Positions 53,417-64,000 of a stretch of 64,000 nucleotides of DNA are shown piece after piece. How positions within the stretch are numbered: position 1 is the stretch's first letter; every line of letters starts with the position of its first letter. The stretch covers positions 62,001 through 126,000 of the forward strand of contig JAMXDE010000066.1 of the NCBI GenBank assembly GCA_026770025.1, in the 5' to 3' direction. This DNA is from Craspedostauros australis (lineage: Eukaryota > Bacillariophyta > Bacillariophyceae > Mastogloiales > Achnanthaceae). The translations under genes and the position numbers were made by a program. The notes below the pieces were generated by a model. That model ran no database searches and had not been told where the DNA came from. It worked only from the letters and a program-made list of their open reading frames with translations.

Positions 53417-55198
53417 TTATTGCGCGGGTGGCGCGTAGAGCGGCGTGGGGGCGCCTTGCCAGGTCGATTTCTTCTTTGGTTTCGCGGACGAAACATGTTC
53501 CGTGTACTCCACCTGCTGCCACTTGTCGGAAGGGTTCTGCGGTGTGTTGTTGTTGGCGTTGAGATGGATCGACGAGGTCTGCTTCGTTGGCGAGGTGTGA
53601 TGCAGCGGGGCCGGCATGTGGCTCATGGAGTGACCGCGGGCTCTTCGGCGGCCGGATGGCTGTTGCGCGTCGGCGTTGCCCTTCGAGTCCTTGTGGAAGA
53701 GGGAACGCAAGGAACGGCGCACGCTGTTGGAGCGCTTGGCATTGGACAAACGCGTTGGCGTCTTGCTGCGAGATCTGCGTTGCGCAGTGTTATCCGGAGA
53801 CTTCTGCTGTTGTTGCTGCTGCGCGTGGTCCTCCGTCGACTGAGAGACCATGTCTGCAGAAGCACGGCGATTGCGTCGTTCCGGAGAGAAGAGCTTGAGA
53901 ACGCGGCGGGTGGACGAGGGCGATTTTGGCATGGGCGCGATGGGGGGATGTTCCTTCGTCTTCTTTTTCTTCGGCTTGGCGTTCCCGTACGGTTGGGAAC
54001 GCATGTGGCTGCTGTTGCCATTGCCTGCGGGGTGGTGATGGTGGCCTGGGCTGTCGTCAAAGGTGGGACTCTCTCCGGTGACTTCGGAGGAGGTGGTCCT
54101 CGTGTTGTTGGAGAGCGATTTGGACGAGACGCGGATGTTGCTGGTGGGGCTGGGAACGCTCTTGTTGGAGATGACCTGCTTGGACGCGGACGGCGACATG
54201 GGGACTTGTTGGTTGTTGCTGTTGTTCTGCTGCTGCTGATTCATGGCATCCTGCTCCAATGGAACGTCCCCGTTCTGGTTCGGCTCGCCGTTCTCCGACA
54301 AGAAGTGCTTGACATCCTCCGGAACGTCGTCGACCTGGTACCCGAACAGCGTGGGATTATTCGGACCCTGCGACGGCTTGCGCTTGAGCCATTCGAGGGC
54401 GGGATCCTCTAGCCCCAGCGCGGAGATCTGCCTCATGAGCGATCGCTGGTGCGGCGTGGGGGAGATGACGGTGTTGGAGAAGTCGGGGGTTTTCTTGGCG
54501 GCCGGTTGCTGGCGCTTGTTGGCGGTGGGGTTGCCGCGCCTGGCGGACTGCTGCATGAGCTGCAGCTGGGAGACCTTCTTGTCGCTGTCTGCGGAGGCGC
54601 TGATGTTGGAGGTGCCGCTGACGTTGTTGCTGGGCACGCGGCGCTCCGATCGCTGTCCATTGAGCATGCTGGGCGGCTGGAAGGCCGTGGCGCTGTCCGA
54701 GATGGTTCTGGGAGGCGTCACGCGGCGCTTGCTGCTGCTGCTGCCGGCCATGGCGCTCTCGAGCGGGTTGTTCCATGACTGGCACTGTCGCACGGTGTTG
54801 GCCTTGAGGACCTTGTTGCGCTTCTTGGTGCCATCGGCGTTGGTGGTGGTGGCAGTGCTGGAAGCGAGCATGCCCGTGGGTCCCAATCCAGAAGGCATGA
54901 AGCCGTGCTCCATCCTGGCGCCAAATTTCTTGGTGGGGTTGGCGAAGCAGCTCTCCGCAGGCGCCGTCACGTGTCTGCTGCTGGTGCCTCCGGAGATGGG
55001 GCCAAGTCCAACACCAACACTGCAGCCGTCCTGCCGCTGTTGCTGCTGCTTGGTGGGAAGGCGGCTCCTGCTCTTCACGCTGGTGTTGCGGATGGCCGGT
55101 GGTCCCGCCTTGCCCGTCATCTTCCTCGGTCGCATCCTCGTCGTCTTGGTGGCGACATCGTCCTGCGCTTCTGTTGGGTGGCCCGCCATTGTGGACAT
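53417..55198 (-). CDS. Basic, largely disordered protein of unknown function
   Basis: The ATG at 55198 (MSTMAGHPTEAQDD) gives 593 residues rich in Ser, Gln, Asn, Arg and Pro. The only segment with globular character is about residues 255-315 (PHQRSLMRQISALGLEDPAL, WLKRKPSQGPNNPTLFGYQV and DDVPEDVKHFLSENG). Several short Arg/Ser motifs (RRSRSKTPTRLSNAKRSNSV and RRSLRSLFHKDSK near 480-515; RRVLKLFSPERRNRRAS near 430) look like basophilic kinase or 14-3-3 sites. Poly-Gln and His4 runs are present. The third-position GC content is high and only this frame has no stop over 1.8 kb. A regulatory or scaffold role is possible but unproven. Open frames on the opposite strand (53420-54412, 54243-55280) are shadows. 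Confidence 0.75.
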   Translation of the reverse strand: MSTMAGHPTEAQDDVATKTTRMRPRKMTGKAGPPAIRNTSVKSRSRLPTKQQQQRQDGCSVGVGLGPISGGTSSRHVTAPAESCFANPTKKFGARMEHGFMPSGLGPTGMLASSTATTTNADGTKKRNKVLKANTVRQCQSWNNPLESAMAGSSSSKRRVTPPRTISDSATAFQPPSMLNGQRSERRVPSNNVSGTSNISASADSDKKVSQLQLMQQSARRGNPTANKRQQPAAKKTPDFSNTVISPTPHQRSLMRQISALGLEDPALEWLKRKPSQGPNNPTLFGYQVDDVPEDVKHFLSENGEPNQNGDVPLEQDAMNQQQQNNSNNQQVPMSPSASKQVISNKSVPSPTSNIRVSSKSLSNNTRTTSSEVTGESPTFDDSPGHHHHPAGNGNSSHMRSQPYGNAKPKKKKTKEHPPIAPMPKSPSSTRRVLKLFSPERRNRRASADMVSQSTEDHAQQQQQQKSPDNTAQRRSRSKTPTRLSNAKRSNSVRRSLRSLFHKDSKGNADAQQPSGRRRARGHSMSHMPAPLHHTSPTKQTSSIHLNANNNTPQNPSDKWQQVEYTEHVSSAKPKKKSTWQGAPTPLYAPPAQ

Positions 55199-58100
55199 GT
55201 GTACAGTGCTCGTATTGGTAATGCTATCGATATGGGTGGAGCACGTCTATGGTACTACCAATAGTATGGGACTTGTATGATGCTCCGTTGATTGCCTGCT
55301 GTACCTTCGCCTTGCGTCGGATTATACTCTGGATGCAGATGACGGCGCTTGTGCGAAAGTGGAGAAACTCGAGCTGGTGGTCTGTCTGCTCTTTGGCTGT
55401 GCGGAGCGGCTGCAGTTGATCGATTCCCTGTTTGTTCTGCGCGATCTGTCTGTGCTGTTCCGCGAAAATGGACTGATTGTCTCCTGGGTGTGGACCAACC
55501 GGCACTACCACAACACGCGAGCTCAAACACACACGAAAATGGGGCGCTTTCTTCCTTGTCGCTCCTTCCCTGATCGTAGAACGGCTGATCACGATTACAA
55601 TGGCAAAATTTGTTTGCCCTCTTGCTTTTGTCGCGACGATGATACAATGAAAGGAGCTTGGTGCCTCGATGGTGTTGTCGATGGTGTTGTCGATGTTGGA
55701 GTGAGTATAGTTGTAGTTGTGGTTGTGTGTCTCTGTCTCTCTTTGTCTGCTGCTGTCTATTCTTCTTGTCGGTGCGGTTCCTTTGCAACTTGTATGCTCG
55801 ACATGTGCTGCCAATTCATCCACTCTCTCTGCGAATGTGCTGTTCGATGATGGCAACCGAGTGTGTTGCGACGCGATGTGATGGCGATTGTGTGGAAATG
55901 GTGCAAAATACGGGGCAAGACTGCATGGATTGTGCTGTTGTGTGTGGAACCACAACCGCAGCCGGTGTGCTTCCCCTGATTCCAGCGCCTTCCCCACCGT
56001 TACTTTTGGTCTTGCTCCCAAGGCGTCGCCTTCCCTCCTTGGCGCAGTCTTTACATGGGTCTTGCCTCCTCGTTGTCGCCCGCTTCAACCCACACAAAAA
56101 GCAAATCAAGGGACGCCAACAAGGGCAACAAGCAGGCATTTTGGCAACTACGCGGTTCGGTGCCTTGCGCCAAAAATGCCTGTCCAGAAACCGAGGAAAC
56201 ACCACCGGGCCGCGTATAAATGTGATCTTGCCTTGTCCGCTAAAATGAGCGATCTCCTGCAACCAAACTGTCATTGTGACTTGCGAGCAAGACCAGCCAT
56301 TCACGAGCAATAATACCACAGTCATCCGGCTAAGTGTCCTTCAATCGTGTGCGGAAATGCGTTGTACCATGATGCCAGTGGTACAAGCATGTGGAAGCAG
56401 CTTGCTGTTCATTCGCACCAAAGATACGGTCTCATTGGACTGCATCGATGTTTGGAAATTGACATGACATTCTTGGATCCACAGAAAAGTCGAGCCTGCG
56501 CAAGGATTGAGAAGGGAGAAATCAAATCAAATCGAATCAAGCACATCCATGGCCACAGACACAGACACAGAGGCAACCGGGTTCTGCGATGACAGAAAGG
56601 GACAGACACAGAACCTTGCCCGAGCACAACGCGGCCATCAACATCACGTTGCGAACTCGCTGCAACAACATCACAATCATGTCACGTGCTGGCGGAGGCG
56701 CCCCAAGAGAGCAACCAACCAACCAACACAACACAACGCACACGTGAAGAGAGGAGACCCACATCCACGACAAGGCATCAGCGTGAACGCACACAGGGGT
56801 GCATGCGATGTCCATCTGTGTTTATCAAGGGAGGCGGTGCTTGCTCGAACACGGCTTTGGCTGCTCGGCATTGGTTGTACCTGGACACTTCGATGGACTT
56901 CACTCAGAAGTACGCAGGCACTCGTGCTCCACTCCCGCACGCCCTGTGCATTCTTGATGGCCCAGGTGTTCACGGTCCTTTCATCTCTTTCTCCCTCTGT
57001 CGGTCCCGATGCCGTTGCTGTTGACGTTGTTGTGGTCATAATTCTGGGGGATAGATGCGTGCTGTTCTTGTGTTATCGTTGTTGCCGTTGCTGTTGTTTC
57101 TGCTGTTGCTCCTCTCCTTGTTGTTGTCGCTGCTGTTGTGGTTGCGGATCAGTTGCCATCTCTCTGTGGTGAACGGCCTATCTCGGAGGTTCTTCCATCC
57201 ACGGTCGCAAGCAGCACAAAGAGAAGAGCTGATCGTAACATCGATGGATGAGAACATGCATGTGAAGCAGTTGATGGGGCCTTCGCCTTCTGTTTCTGTT
57301 GGGGGCGCGATGTGCCATCACTGTCGCTGACGCGGGCGACTTTCAGTTCGTGCTCAACGGGGTCTAAACACAGCACACTGGTTTGTCCACAATGGTCGTC
57401 CGAACTCTGTTCGTTTCTTTCGAACAATATTCGTCCGCGATTTTCTAAAGAACATCACAGGCATCACTTAGTCGTGATTCACTGCATGCCGTCATCTAGT
57501 CTTCGTTTGTCAGTCTAACTTCCGTTTCATTTTCATCAAACTCTTCGTTCAAAAGGGATACTCTGATCAGATCTGTTCCACTGGAAAGTACTCTTAACTC
57601 ACTTTCCGCTGTCACGGCTGACGTGGCGCCAACAGCCTACGCGAAGCGGCTATGACCTCTGTCGTTATGTGTGTTTGGATGCGTTTCTGCTCTTGTTTCC
57701 ATCACGCCACAAACACAAGAGAACCTTGCTCATTGGTTCGCAAAAGAGCCATCTGTCTCGTAAACACAAACGCATGATCCTTCCTCATCTTTTGTTCTTT
57801 GCCCACGAATCGCATCGTTGCGTTGGGTGGGGAGGCAATCAAGATCTCCCCCATTCAGGATTCAGATCATTACGGGTTGTCATCGGTGCTCCTGTGGTTC
57901 CATCTCAATTGGTCTTGCCTCCAACCTCTCGCGGTCTCGATTTGGCATGTTCCGCTTTGCCGTCAGCGACAACTATCCCCTCTATCTTGTATTGCTGTCG
58001 CTTGCATTCACTCGTCTCTTGGTGTAACTTGTCCGGCCATGAGATTGATTCTCCTCTGGCATGATTCTGCTAACATGTTGGTGCAGTCGTCATGGTCGCT

Positions 58101-61100
58101 GGCAGTGTGCGACCTACATGATACGGCGTCATGGAGAAAGAGAAAGGAAGAGAGCGAGAACGAGATGGCAACAGCGACGACGGTGACGACGATGGTCTGA
58201 TGTGCGACAATACGAGTAGTGCTCGTATGTCCTCGATGGAACTGCCCTCGTCTGACAAGCAGGAAAGGCAGACCATCGGTGTCGCGATCTCTCCCACATA
58301 GGGTGCAGTCATGAACCATCCATCCCTGCCATGCGTGCTTCCGTGTCTACGTGCGTATGTGGGCATACGGATGGACAGATTGGTGAACAGATGGCAGAGC
58401 CGTTTTGCATCTCATGAACCGAGGCCACCTGCATCGAATGTCGTACAAGAACAACAGCGAAAGCAAAAGAGCAGAGTACCAATAGCAGGGAGGCCAGATG
58501 AAATCGGATCTGGTGCAGGGAGTGACGGAAGAATGGATAGAACATGAGTACTCGTAGCCAGTAGAGCGCCACGATTATGTACGAGTACGAGCTATGCCGG
58601 AGCCGGGTGGGGTGTGTGTTCTATGCCACGTCTGCGGATGTCCGGCGGCTTCAGGCCATCCTTCTCGGATCAGTCTCGGTGAGGACAATGTCCTCTATCA
58701 TTCATGTTACTCCATCCAGGTGTCGCCCAACCATCCGATCAGATAGCCACTCCAAGCAGCGAATTCTCCAAACACCCAGAGACCACCGTATCCAATCTAA
58801 TCTAATCTATTCCAACAGATGCAGCTCAACGCAGCTGGATCTGACTCAATCCAACCCAAGAGACACACCGCTACTTCCATTCCAAAGTATGGTAGGGTCC
58901 AAACACATGTCTGAGGTGGTCATGGGTCTTCGTCTCTGTGACCACCGACACTTATCATCCCAATCGCTACCATCAGCGCGAATGCCTGTGTTGTTGCCGC
59001 CACCATTGGTAGCTGATTGTCAATCCGATCTTCGCTCGGGTGCCTGGCAGAGCAACATTCATTTGTCACCTTCGCTCTGTTCTCACTCGTGATAGTCGTC
59101 CTCGCCACACCCGAATGTTGTATCCAGAACCCCCCGACGCTCCCGAAGCCCTCTCGGAAACGAAAACGTCACAAAACGAAACATCAACAGTGATGGCAAC
59201 GGCGGTGAGAGGGCAACGCTTCTTCCTTTCTTCGCGTCTTCACTTCTTCACTTCTTCACTTCTTTCACTTCTTCCCTTCTGCTCCTCGTCACTCACTCAT
59301 CAGAACCAAACAACAATGAACATCGTCACAACGCAGACATCTGGACAACCGGAAACGAAACATCGGCAAGCGTGATGCAAGACGCCAGATGGCAGGTCTT
59401 GGGCAGAGCATGTTCACCGGCTCTCAGCATCTCATGTGCTATCAATGTTGCAGGCTTTCCGCCATCGGATAGTGTTGAACGTCGGCAGATGGCAACGGAA
59501 GCAGCATCTTCGAACAATGAACATCTGCGCCACATCAGAGCAGCAGATCATCAAACCATCTCGGTCTCCGATCGTTTCACGAATGCATTCAGTTTCCATT
59601 GTGTTTGATGCCACAGAACTCAGTACATTACGAAAGGCCACGATGTGCTGATCCCCCGTGTGATTGAATTGGATTGATGTGTGTTGTGTAGTGTAGTATG
59701 TTGCTGTCTCTCAAGAGATTTGGAGCTCGATGAGCTACTTTGCTTGGCTGTACTGGTACCATCCTGCTAATTGCAGCATAGTAGTGTGCCTCTACTCTAC
59801 TCTACTTTGCTCTCCTTGTACCATGTTGTGTTGTGTTGAACTGCATTGCATGACATTGCATTGTGTCGTGTCACCCTACATCGTATTCGTAATGTGTGTG
59901 GCGCCGCGTCATGTGGTGTCACATTTGTCGAATAGAATCAGGCTTCGGATCGCTTGTTTCGCCTTTGTGGTGTGTGTTGTTACTGTAGTCGATGACGCGT
60001 TTGCATGTTCTCTACTGCAACAGGAACAGCTGGAAGATGTCGCATCTGCATCAGAAGTTCAAGTAGCCAGCAACAACGCTTAACAATCCATCATTGGACT
60101 GCGTGTCTGTTACCCGAGGTTTGTTCGACGTTGTAGGGTTTTGTCTGTTTTCTGGTTTGGATGTTGTGTTGGTTGTGTTTTCATTGTGTGTTTGTGGTTG
60201 CGGTTACGGATCAAGTGACAGGCGTGTCCGCGGGATGGCGAGGGCGATAACATCTGTGCTGTCCGAGTATTTATGCGCGTTTCTGGTTGTTGTCGCCGAT
60301 TGCATCCGCGGAGAGTACATCTGTGCGTGGCATTTGTTCCTCTCCCATCTTCCTTCCTTCCTTCCTTCCTTTCCGTAGGTCTGGTCTGGTTTGGTTGGCG
60401 CTGTTGCCTTGTTTTGCTCGTCAGTTTGCTGCCTGTTGTGCCTCGGTTTGTCTCCTCCCTTGCATGATGAGATTGTGGAGCACAATTGCGCAGTCTGCAG
60501 CGGTTCGACTATTTGGGAGAGTACTTGCTACTACGTGTACTTCTGTACTACGATGCTCACACTCCACGCTGCGGAAAGAAGCGGAAGAAAAAAATGCACA
60601 CAAGCAACACGCACTCGCACACACGAAAAGGCGAGAGAGTCCGCGTCAGCAACCTCAATGGTCACAAACAAACGACGACGAACATCCGAAAGTGAAAAAC
60701 TCACAAACGACAACGACAGCAAGCAATCAATCAAAGAAGAACAAGCAATCAAACAACTGCAGCCAGACCAACAACCTGGCAAGCAAGAGATCAAGGAGAC
60801 CAACAATACGCAAGCAAGCAAGCAAACACACACACAAACACGAGGGCAGCAAGGTAAGCAGCAACACCACCATGGCGCCATGATCGCATGAGATTCGAAG
60901 AGGAGGCGCTAACGACAGAACGGAAAGAAGAGAAGGCACAGAACACAAAGCAACAACCAAGCAGAGAGGCAAACCAAACCAAGATGACGAAAACACTGGC
61001 ACAGATGAGAAGACCAACACTGCTATCGCGCCAATCGAGTGCATTCAGCAACGAGACGAAAACCAACGAGAGGCGCAACATCATCGAAATGACGGCGCGG

Positions 61101-61555
61101 AGTCAATGGAGAGAAACTGCGTATTGCAACCACGATCTTCACGAGTTGGGCAGTCGCCAAAGACCACAACGACAGAGCCAAAGAAGCAAAGGGATAAAGC
61201 GACAAATTCAACGACGCGCAATCTGTTTCTGACATTTTGGACGGTACCGAAACATCGCCATCTGCGACAGCAACGACAACAACACAAAAACAAGTACTCC
61301 ACCATCTAATCGCACGCGAAAGAAGGGAACGTCCGCTGCCAAGAACAGATCTGGTCGTTGTGTTCCATCCTGCCTCTCTGCTTATTCGCATCCTGGTCGA
61401 TGTCAATTCGCAATACACATCTCGCCGTCGCGCCCACACGTACGGTATACAATCACTCCCACTCACTCGCTCACTCACTCCCGTCTATGCCCACGTCCGT
61501 ATCCACACCCATCAACAGGCCACAACAACACCCATAACGACTCATACCAACCAAC
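55199..61555. other. 6.3 kb with no recognisable gene
   Basis: Many short or low-complexity frames occur on both strands but none shows a domain, a signal peptide with convincing continuation, or a start supported by context. Examples considered are 55224-56021 minus, 56507-57172 plus, 59730-60083 plus and 60287-60883 plus. The CA/AC-rich last 150 bp (61400-61555) are the likely 5' UTR of the heat-shock-factor gene. A 13-bp match (CCCCATTCAGGAT) to the TIR of the 7.75-kb DNA element occurs at 57850-57862. Confidence 0.45.
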
Positions 61556-64000
61556 ATGAACTTCTCTTCTCCTCACGTTCAACACTATCAGCATCAGCAT
61601 CAGCACCGGCATCAGCAGCATGCCACCACTTCCTACGATCACGGTCACCCACAACAAGGTCATGGATACGAGCAGCTGAGATCCGAAGTAGCAGACATGG
61701 ACATGCCATCCTTGCCGCATTCATCCATTCTGTCTTCGTTCTCCCAACCATTGCTCGCAACCGCGGAAGACGGGTTCGATGCTTTGGCCAGAACAACGAG
61801 CACCAGCTCGAACCCGAACTCCAATGCCAACGCAGGTCCAACTGCAGATGCAGATGGCGCCACCACCGCCACCAGCAGCTTCACAAACCACAACAACAGC
61901 AACGTTGCGGGCAGGACGAAATCACGGACATTTTCACTCCACGAAGTGTCAGACTTCTCTGATGGATCTGCATCCCCCATATCGATGTCCACACCAACAC
62001 ACACATCAACGCACACCAAGGCGAAGAAGACCAAGGCAAACAGTACAAGCAGAAACAGAAGTAGAAGCAATAGTCGAAGTAGCCACAGCCAACAGCGCCA
62101 CGGCCGCCGCAAAGCAGCATCCCGCGACTCATCCGCTGCTTCTTCTTCTCTTCCTCCTTCCAAAGAAACAAACGATGATACTGATCCAAACGTCAACACA
62201 GACGTCGACGACTGTGGCTTCAAACGAACCAACAGACGAACTGGACCTTACACGCACAAAGGCTTCAAACGACACTACGCAACCCACAACTACCATGACT
62301 ATTCATACATCACGCCGCAGCAAGCCATGGCATCCTTATCTTTGCCCAACTCAAAGACCGCCAATCGCAACAAGGGCGGCAAAGGCAACAACAGCAACAA
62401 CAGCAGCAGCAACATGTCAGCCAGCACCATCCGCCAGCATCTGCAGCTCCAGCTTCCCACCACCGTCCGCGGCGGTGTCCAAACCCCCTTCCCCTTCATC
62501 CTCCACCAGATGCTCGAGGATGCATCCAAGCGGGGACACGAAGTCATCGTCAGCTGGCAACCGCACGGACGTGCTTTCCTCATCCACAACCCCAAGCAGT
62601 TCGCTGTCACGGTGCTCCCCACCTACTTCAAGCACTCCAAGATGTCCTCCTTCCAGCGTCAGCTCAGCCTGTACGGTTTCACAAGGTTGACGAGCAACAC
62701 CACACCAGACCGTGGCGGTTACTACCACGAGCTGTTCCTTCGGGGACGCACCTTCCTATGTGCCTACCTGCAACGCACCCGCATCAAGGGAACGTGGATC
62801 AGGAAGTCATCATCTCCGCAGTCGGAGCCTGACTTTTACACGATGGAGCCAGTGCCAGATCTTGTGCCGGCTTCTCCCATCGGCGCTGGTGATGTCGACG
62901 AAGACATGAACAACGACACAGTGAGCGCAAGGATGAGGCACACACGCAGACACAGTGAGAACACTTCAAGCACTACCGATGTCTCTGTCGCTTCTGCTGG
63001 CGCTCACATCAGTCGCCAACACAGGAGGCGATCAACCGGAGTCGTTCCCAACTCGACATCCATGTCCACCATGTCCATGCCGACGCCAAGTCCGTTGCGC
63101 ATGCCAATGTCGATGGCAATGCCCACTTCTACCTTGACCTTCACAGGTGTCTCAGCCGGCGCTAATGCCACCGCTGCGACCACCACCGCGACCACCACCA
63201 ACGGAAATAGGAAGGACAGCACGGAAGACACACAGGAGACAAGCCTGGCGGACAGCCTCAAATCCCTCTCCTCCGCGTACATGGCAGAGCTTTCCAAGGC
63301 AAGATCAGCAGCAATGTCGATGGTGACCTCGACATCGGGATCTCGGCCCAGATCGATGTCGGTGCCAACTTCTATGACTGTATCGTCGCCAGCATCCGCA
63401 TCAGCACCAGCATCGTTGGATACTGATCATCACATGTGTGCTGGTGATGCTGTCGGTGTCCATCTCCATCAATCGACAAGAAACAAGAGCGTCAGCAAGA
63501 TCGGCGAGTATTCCACGACGAAACACACGATGCTGCAACCATCAAATCCATACGAGTACCAGTACCAGTACAAAGGTAAGTGAGCACCACCACCACCATT
63601 GTGATTATGATTATGACGATGATCATCACTATGGTCTGTTTCTACTTCCTTCCGATGAGCAGCATCTGCGAATGACCAGCGCAGAAGAAGACGGGTGCTT
63701 CACAGACGAGTATTGTACAGTCGGACGACCGCCCCCACAGAATACCAAACTTATGAATACCAAGGCCATCCACTCACGTCGCCTCTCCACAAAACCACCC
63801 ATCTTCATCACCCATCTACTAATACTCGCTCTGATTGACGATACAAACAGGCATGCCGCTGCAGATGATGCCGGCGCTGCATAGCCTAACACCACCGCAG
63901 ACTCTGAGCAATGCCAATGTGAAGATGTCCGAATTCAGTATCGACACGGCAACATGCGCTGGAAGCATCGTGATGCACAATCGGAACAAGCACGCCCAAC
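61556..64000 (+). CDS. Heat-shock-factor-type transcription factor, partial (runs off window), one intron
   Basis: The ATG at 61556 follows a CA-rich leader. Exon 1 (61556-63575) encodes 673 codons: a His/Gln-rich N-terminus, Ser/Asn-rich disordered sequence, and an HSF DNA-binding domain at about residues 311-418 (TPFPFILHQMLEDAS; recognition helix SSFQRQLSLYGF at 364-375; WIRK end). A Ser/Thr/Met/Pro-rich region follows. The frame stops at 63583 only because it enters an intron: AAAG|GTAAGTGAG at 63576 is a strong 5' splice site and ACAAACAG at 63843-63850 a strong 3' site. Joining 63575 to 63851 keeps the frame (GGC codon) and exon 2 is open to the window end (MPLQMMPALHSLTPPQTLSN and onward). 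HSFs are the largest transcription-factor family in diatoms. No HR-A/B coiled coil is visible in the part present. Confidence 0.9.
63576..63850 (+). other. Intron of the heat-shock-factor gene
   Basis: A 275-bp GT-AG intron, phase 1, with GTAAGT at its 5' end and ACAAACAG at its 3' end. Its removal replaces an immediate stop by an exon that stays open for 150 bp. Confidence 0.82.

Noticed and set aside
53420..55280. Long plus-strand frames (330 and 345 codons) opposite the basic protein
   Set aside because: Their composition is explained by the antisense of the Ser/Gln/Arg-rich minus-strand gene, and they have no domains.
55224..56021. 265-codon minus-strand frame upstream of the basic protein, with an IQ-motif-like segment
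   Set aside because: The IQ-like match is short, the rest is low complexity, and the position fits a promoter and 5' UTR.

Overview
The window reads as nuclear DNA of a stramenopile alga, most probably a diatom. The main support is (i) a predicted two-part plastid-targeting presequence whose signal-peptide cleavage site is followed by Trp (44216-45034), as in secondary red-plastid algae, (ii) a large heat-shock-factor-type transcription factor with one short GT-AG intron (61556 to the window end), (iii) a Copia polyprotein that resembles the diatom CoDi-type elements, and (iv) compact, mostly single-exon genes. No rRNA, tRNA or CRISPR array was recognised by eye. The species cannot be named from the sequence.

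Left part, 1-18 kb, is mainly repeats and decayed genes. A Copia retrotransposon (leader 1-1122, gag-pol 1123-5270, 3' LTR 5295-6007) has lost the integrase/reverse-transcriptase junction and is broken. It is followed by frameshifted coding debris that includes a PD-(D/E)XK (YqaJ-like) nuclease remnant, a cluster of four quasi-palindromes, one intact ankyrin-BTB gene (11234-12697), a head-to-head pair of terminal-inverted-repeat elements with palindromic internal units (13179-14307), and a dead ankyrin-BTB paralog (15455-15874). A roughly 0.35 kb segment occurs twice (10228 and 16963).

Middle part, 18-45 kb, holds most of the intact genes: a small membrane protein, a glutathione-S-transferase-like protein, a 1237-residue adenylation-thiolation-ankyrin protein, three paralogous EamA/DMT transporters (one at 25-26 kb, two in tandem at 40.6-43.7 kb, all on the minus strand), a secreted CIA30-like protein and a plastid-targeted membrane protein. 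A Golgi-type sulfotransferase gene is split into 29892-30884 and 38642-39286 by a 7.75 kb DNA element with 37-bp terminal inverted repeats and an ATATG target duplication. That element in turn carries a solo LTR of the same Copia family (34483-35187) with its own CTAAC target duplication. Relative insertion order is therefore readable: sulfotransferase gene, then DNA element, then Copia LTR.

Right part, 45-64 kb, contains a SAM-domain protein, a type II membrane fucosyltransferase-like enzyme, a possible 63-residue small protein, a basic disordered protein, about 6.3 kb with no recognisable gene, and the heat-shock-factor gene, which runs off the window.

The most unusual items are the A-T-ankyrin fusion (20786-24499), the datable nested insertions in the sulfotransferase locus, and the palindromic repeat structures at 10.1 and 13.2-14.3 kb.
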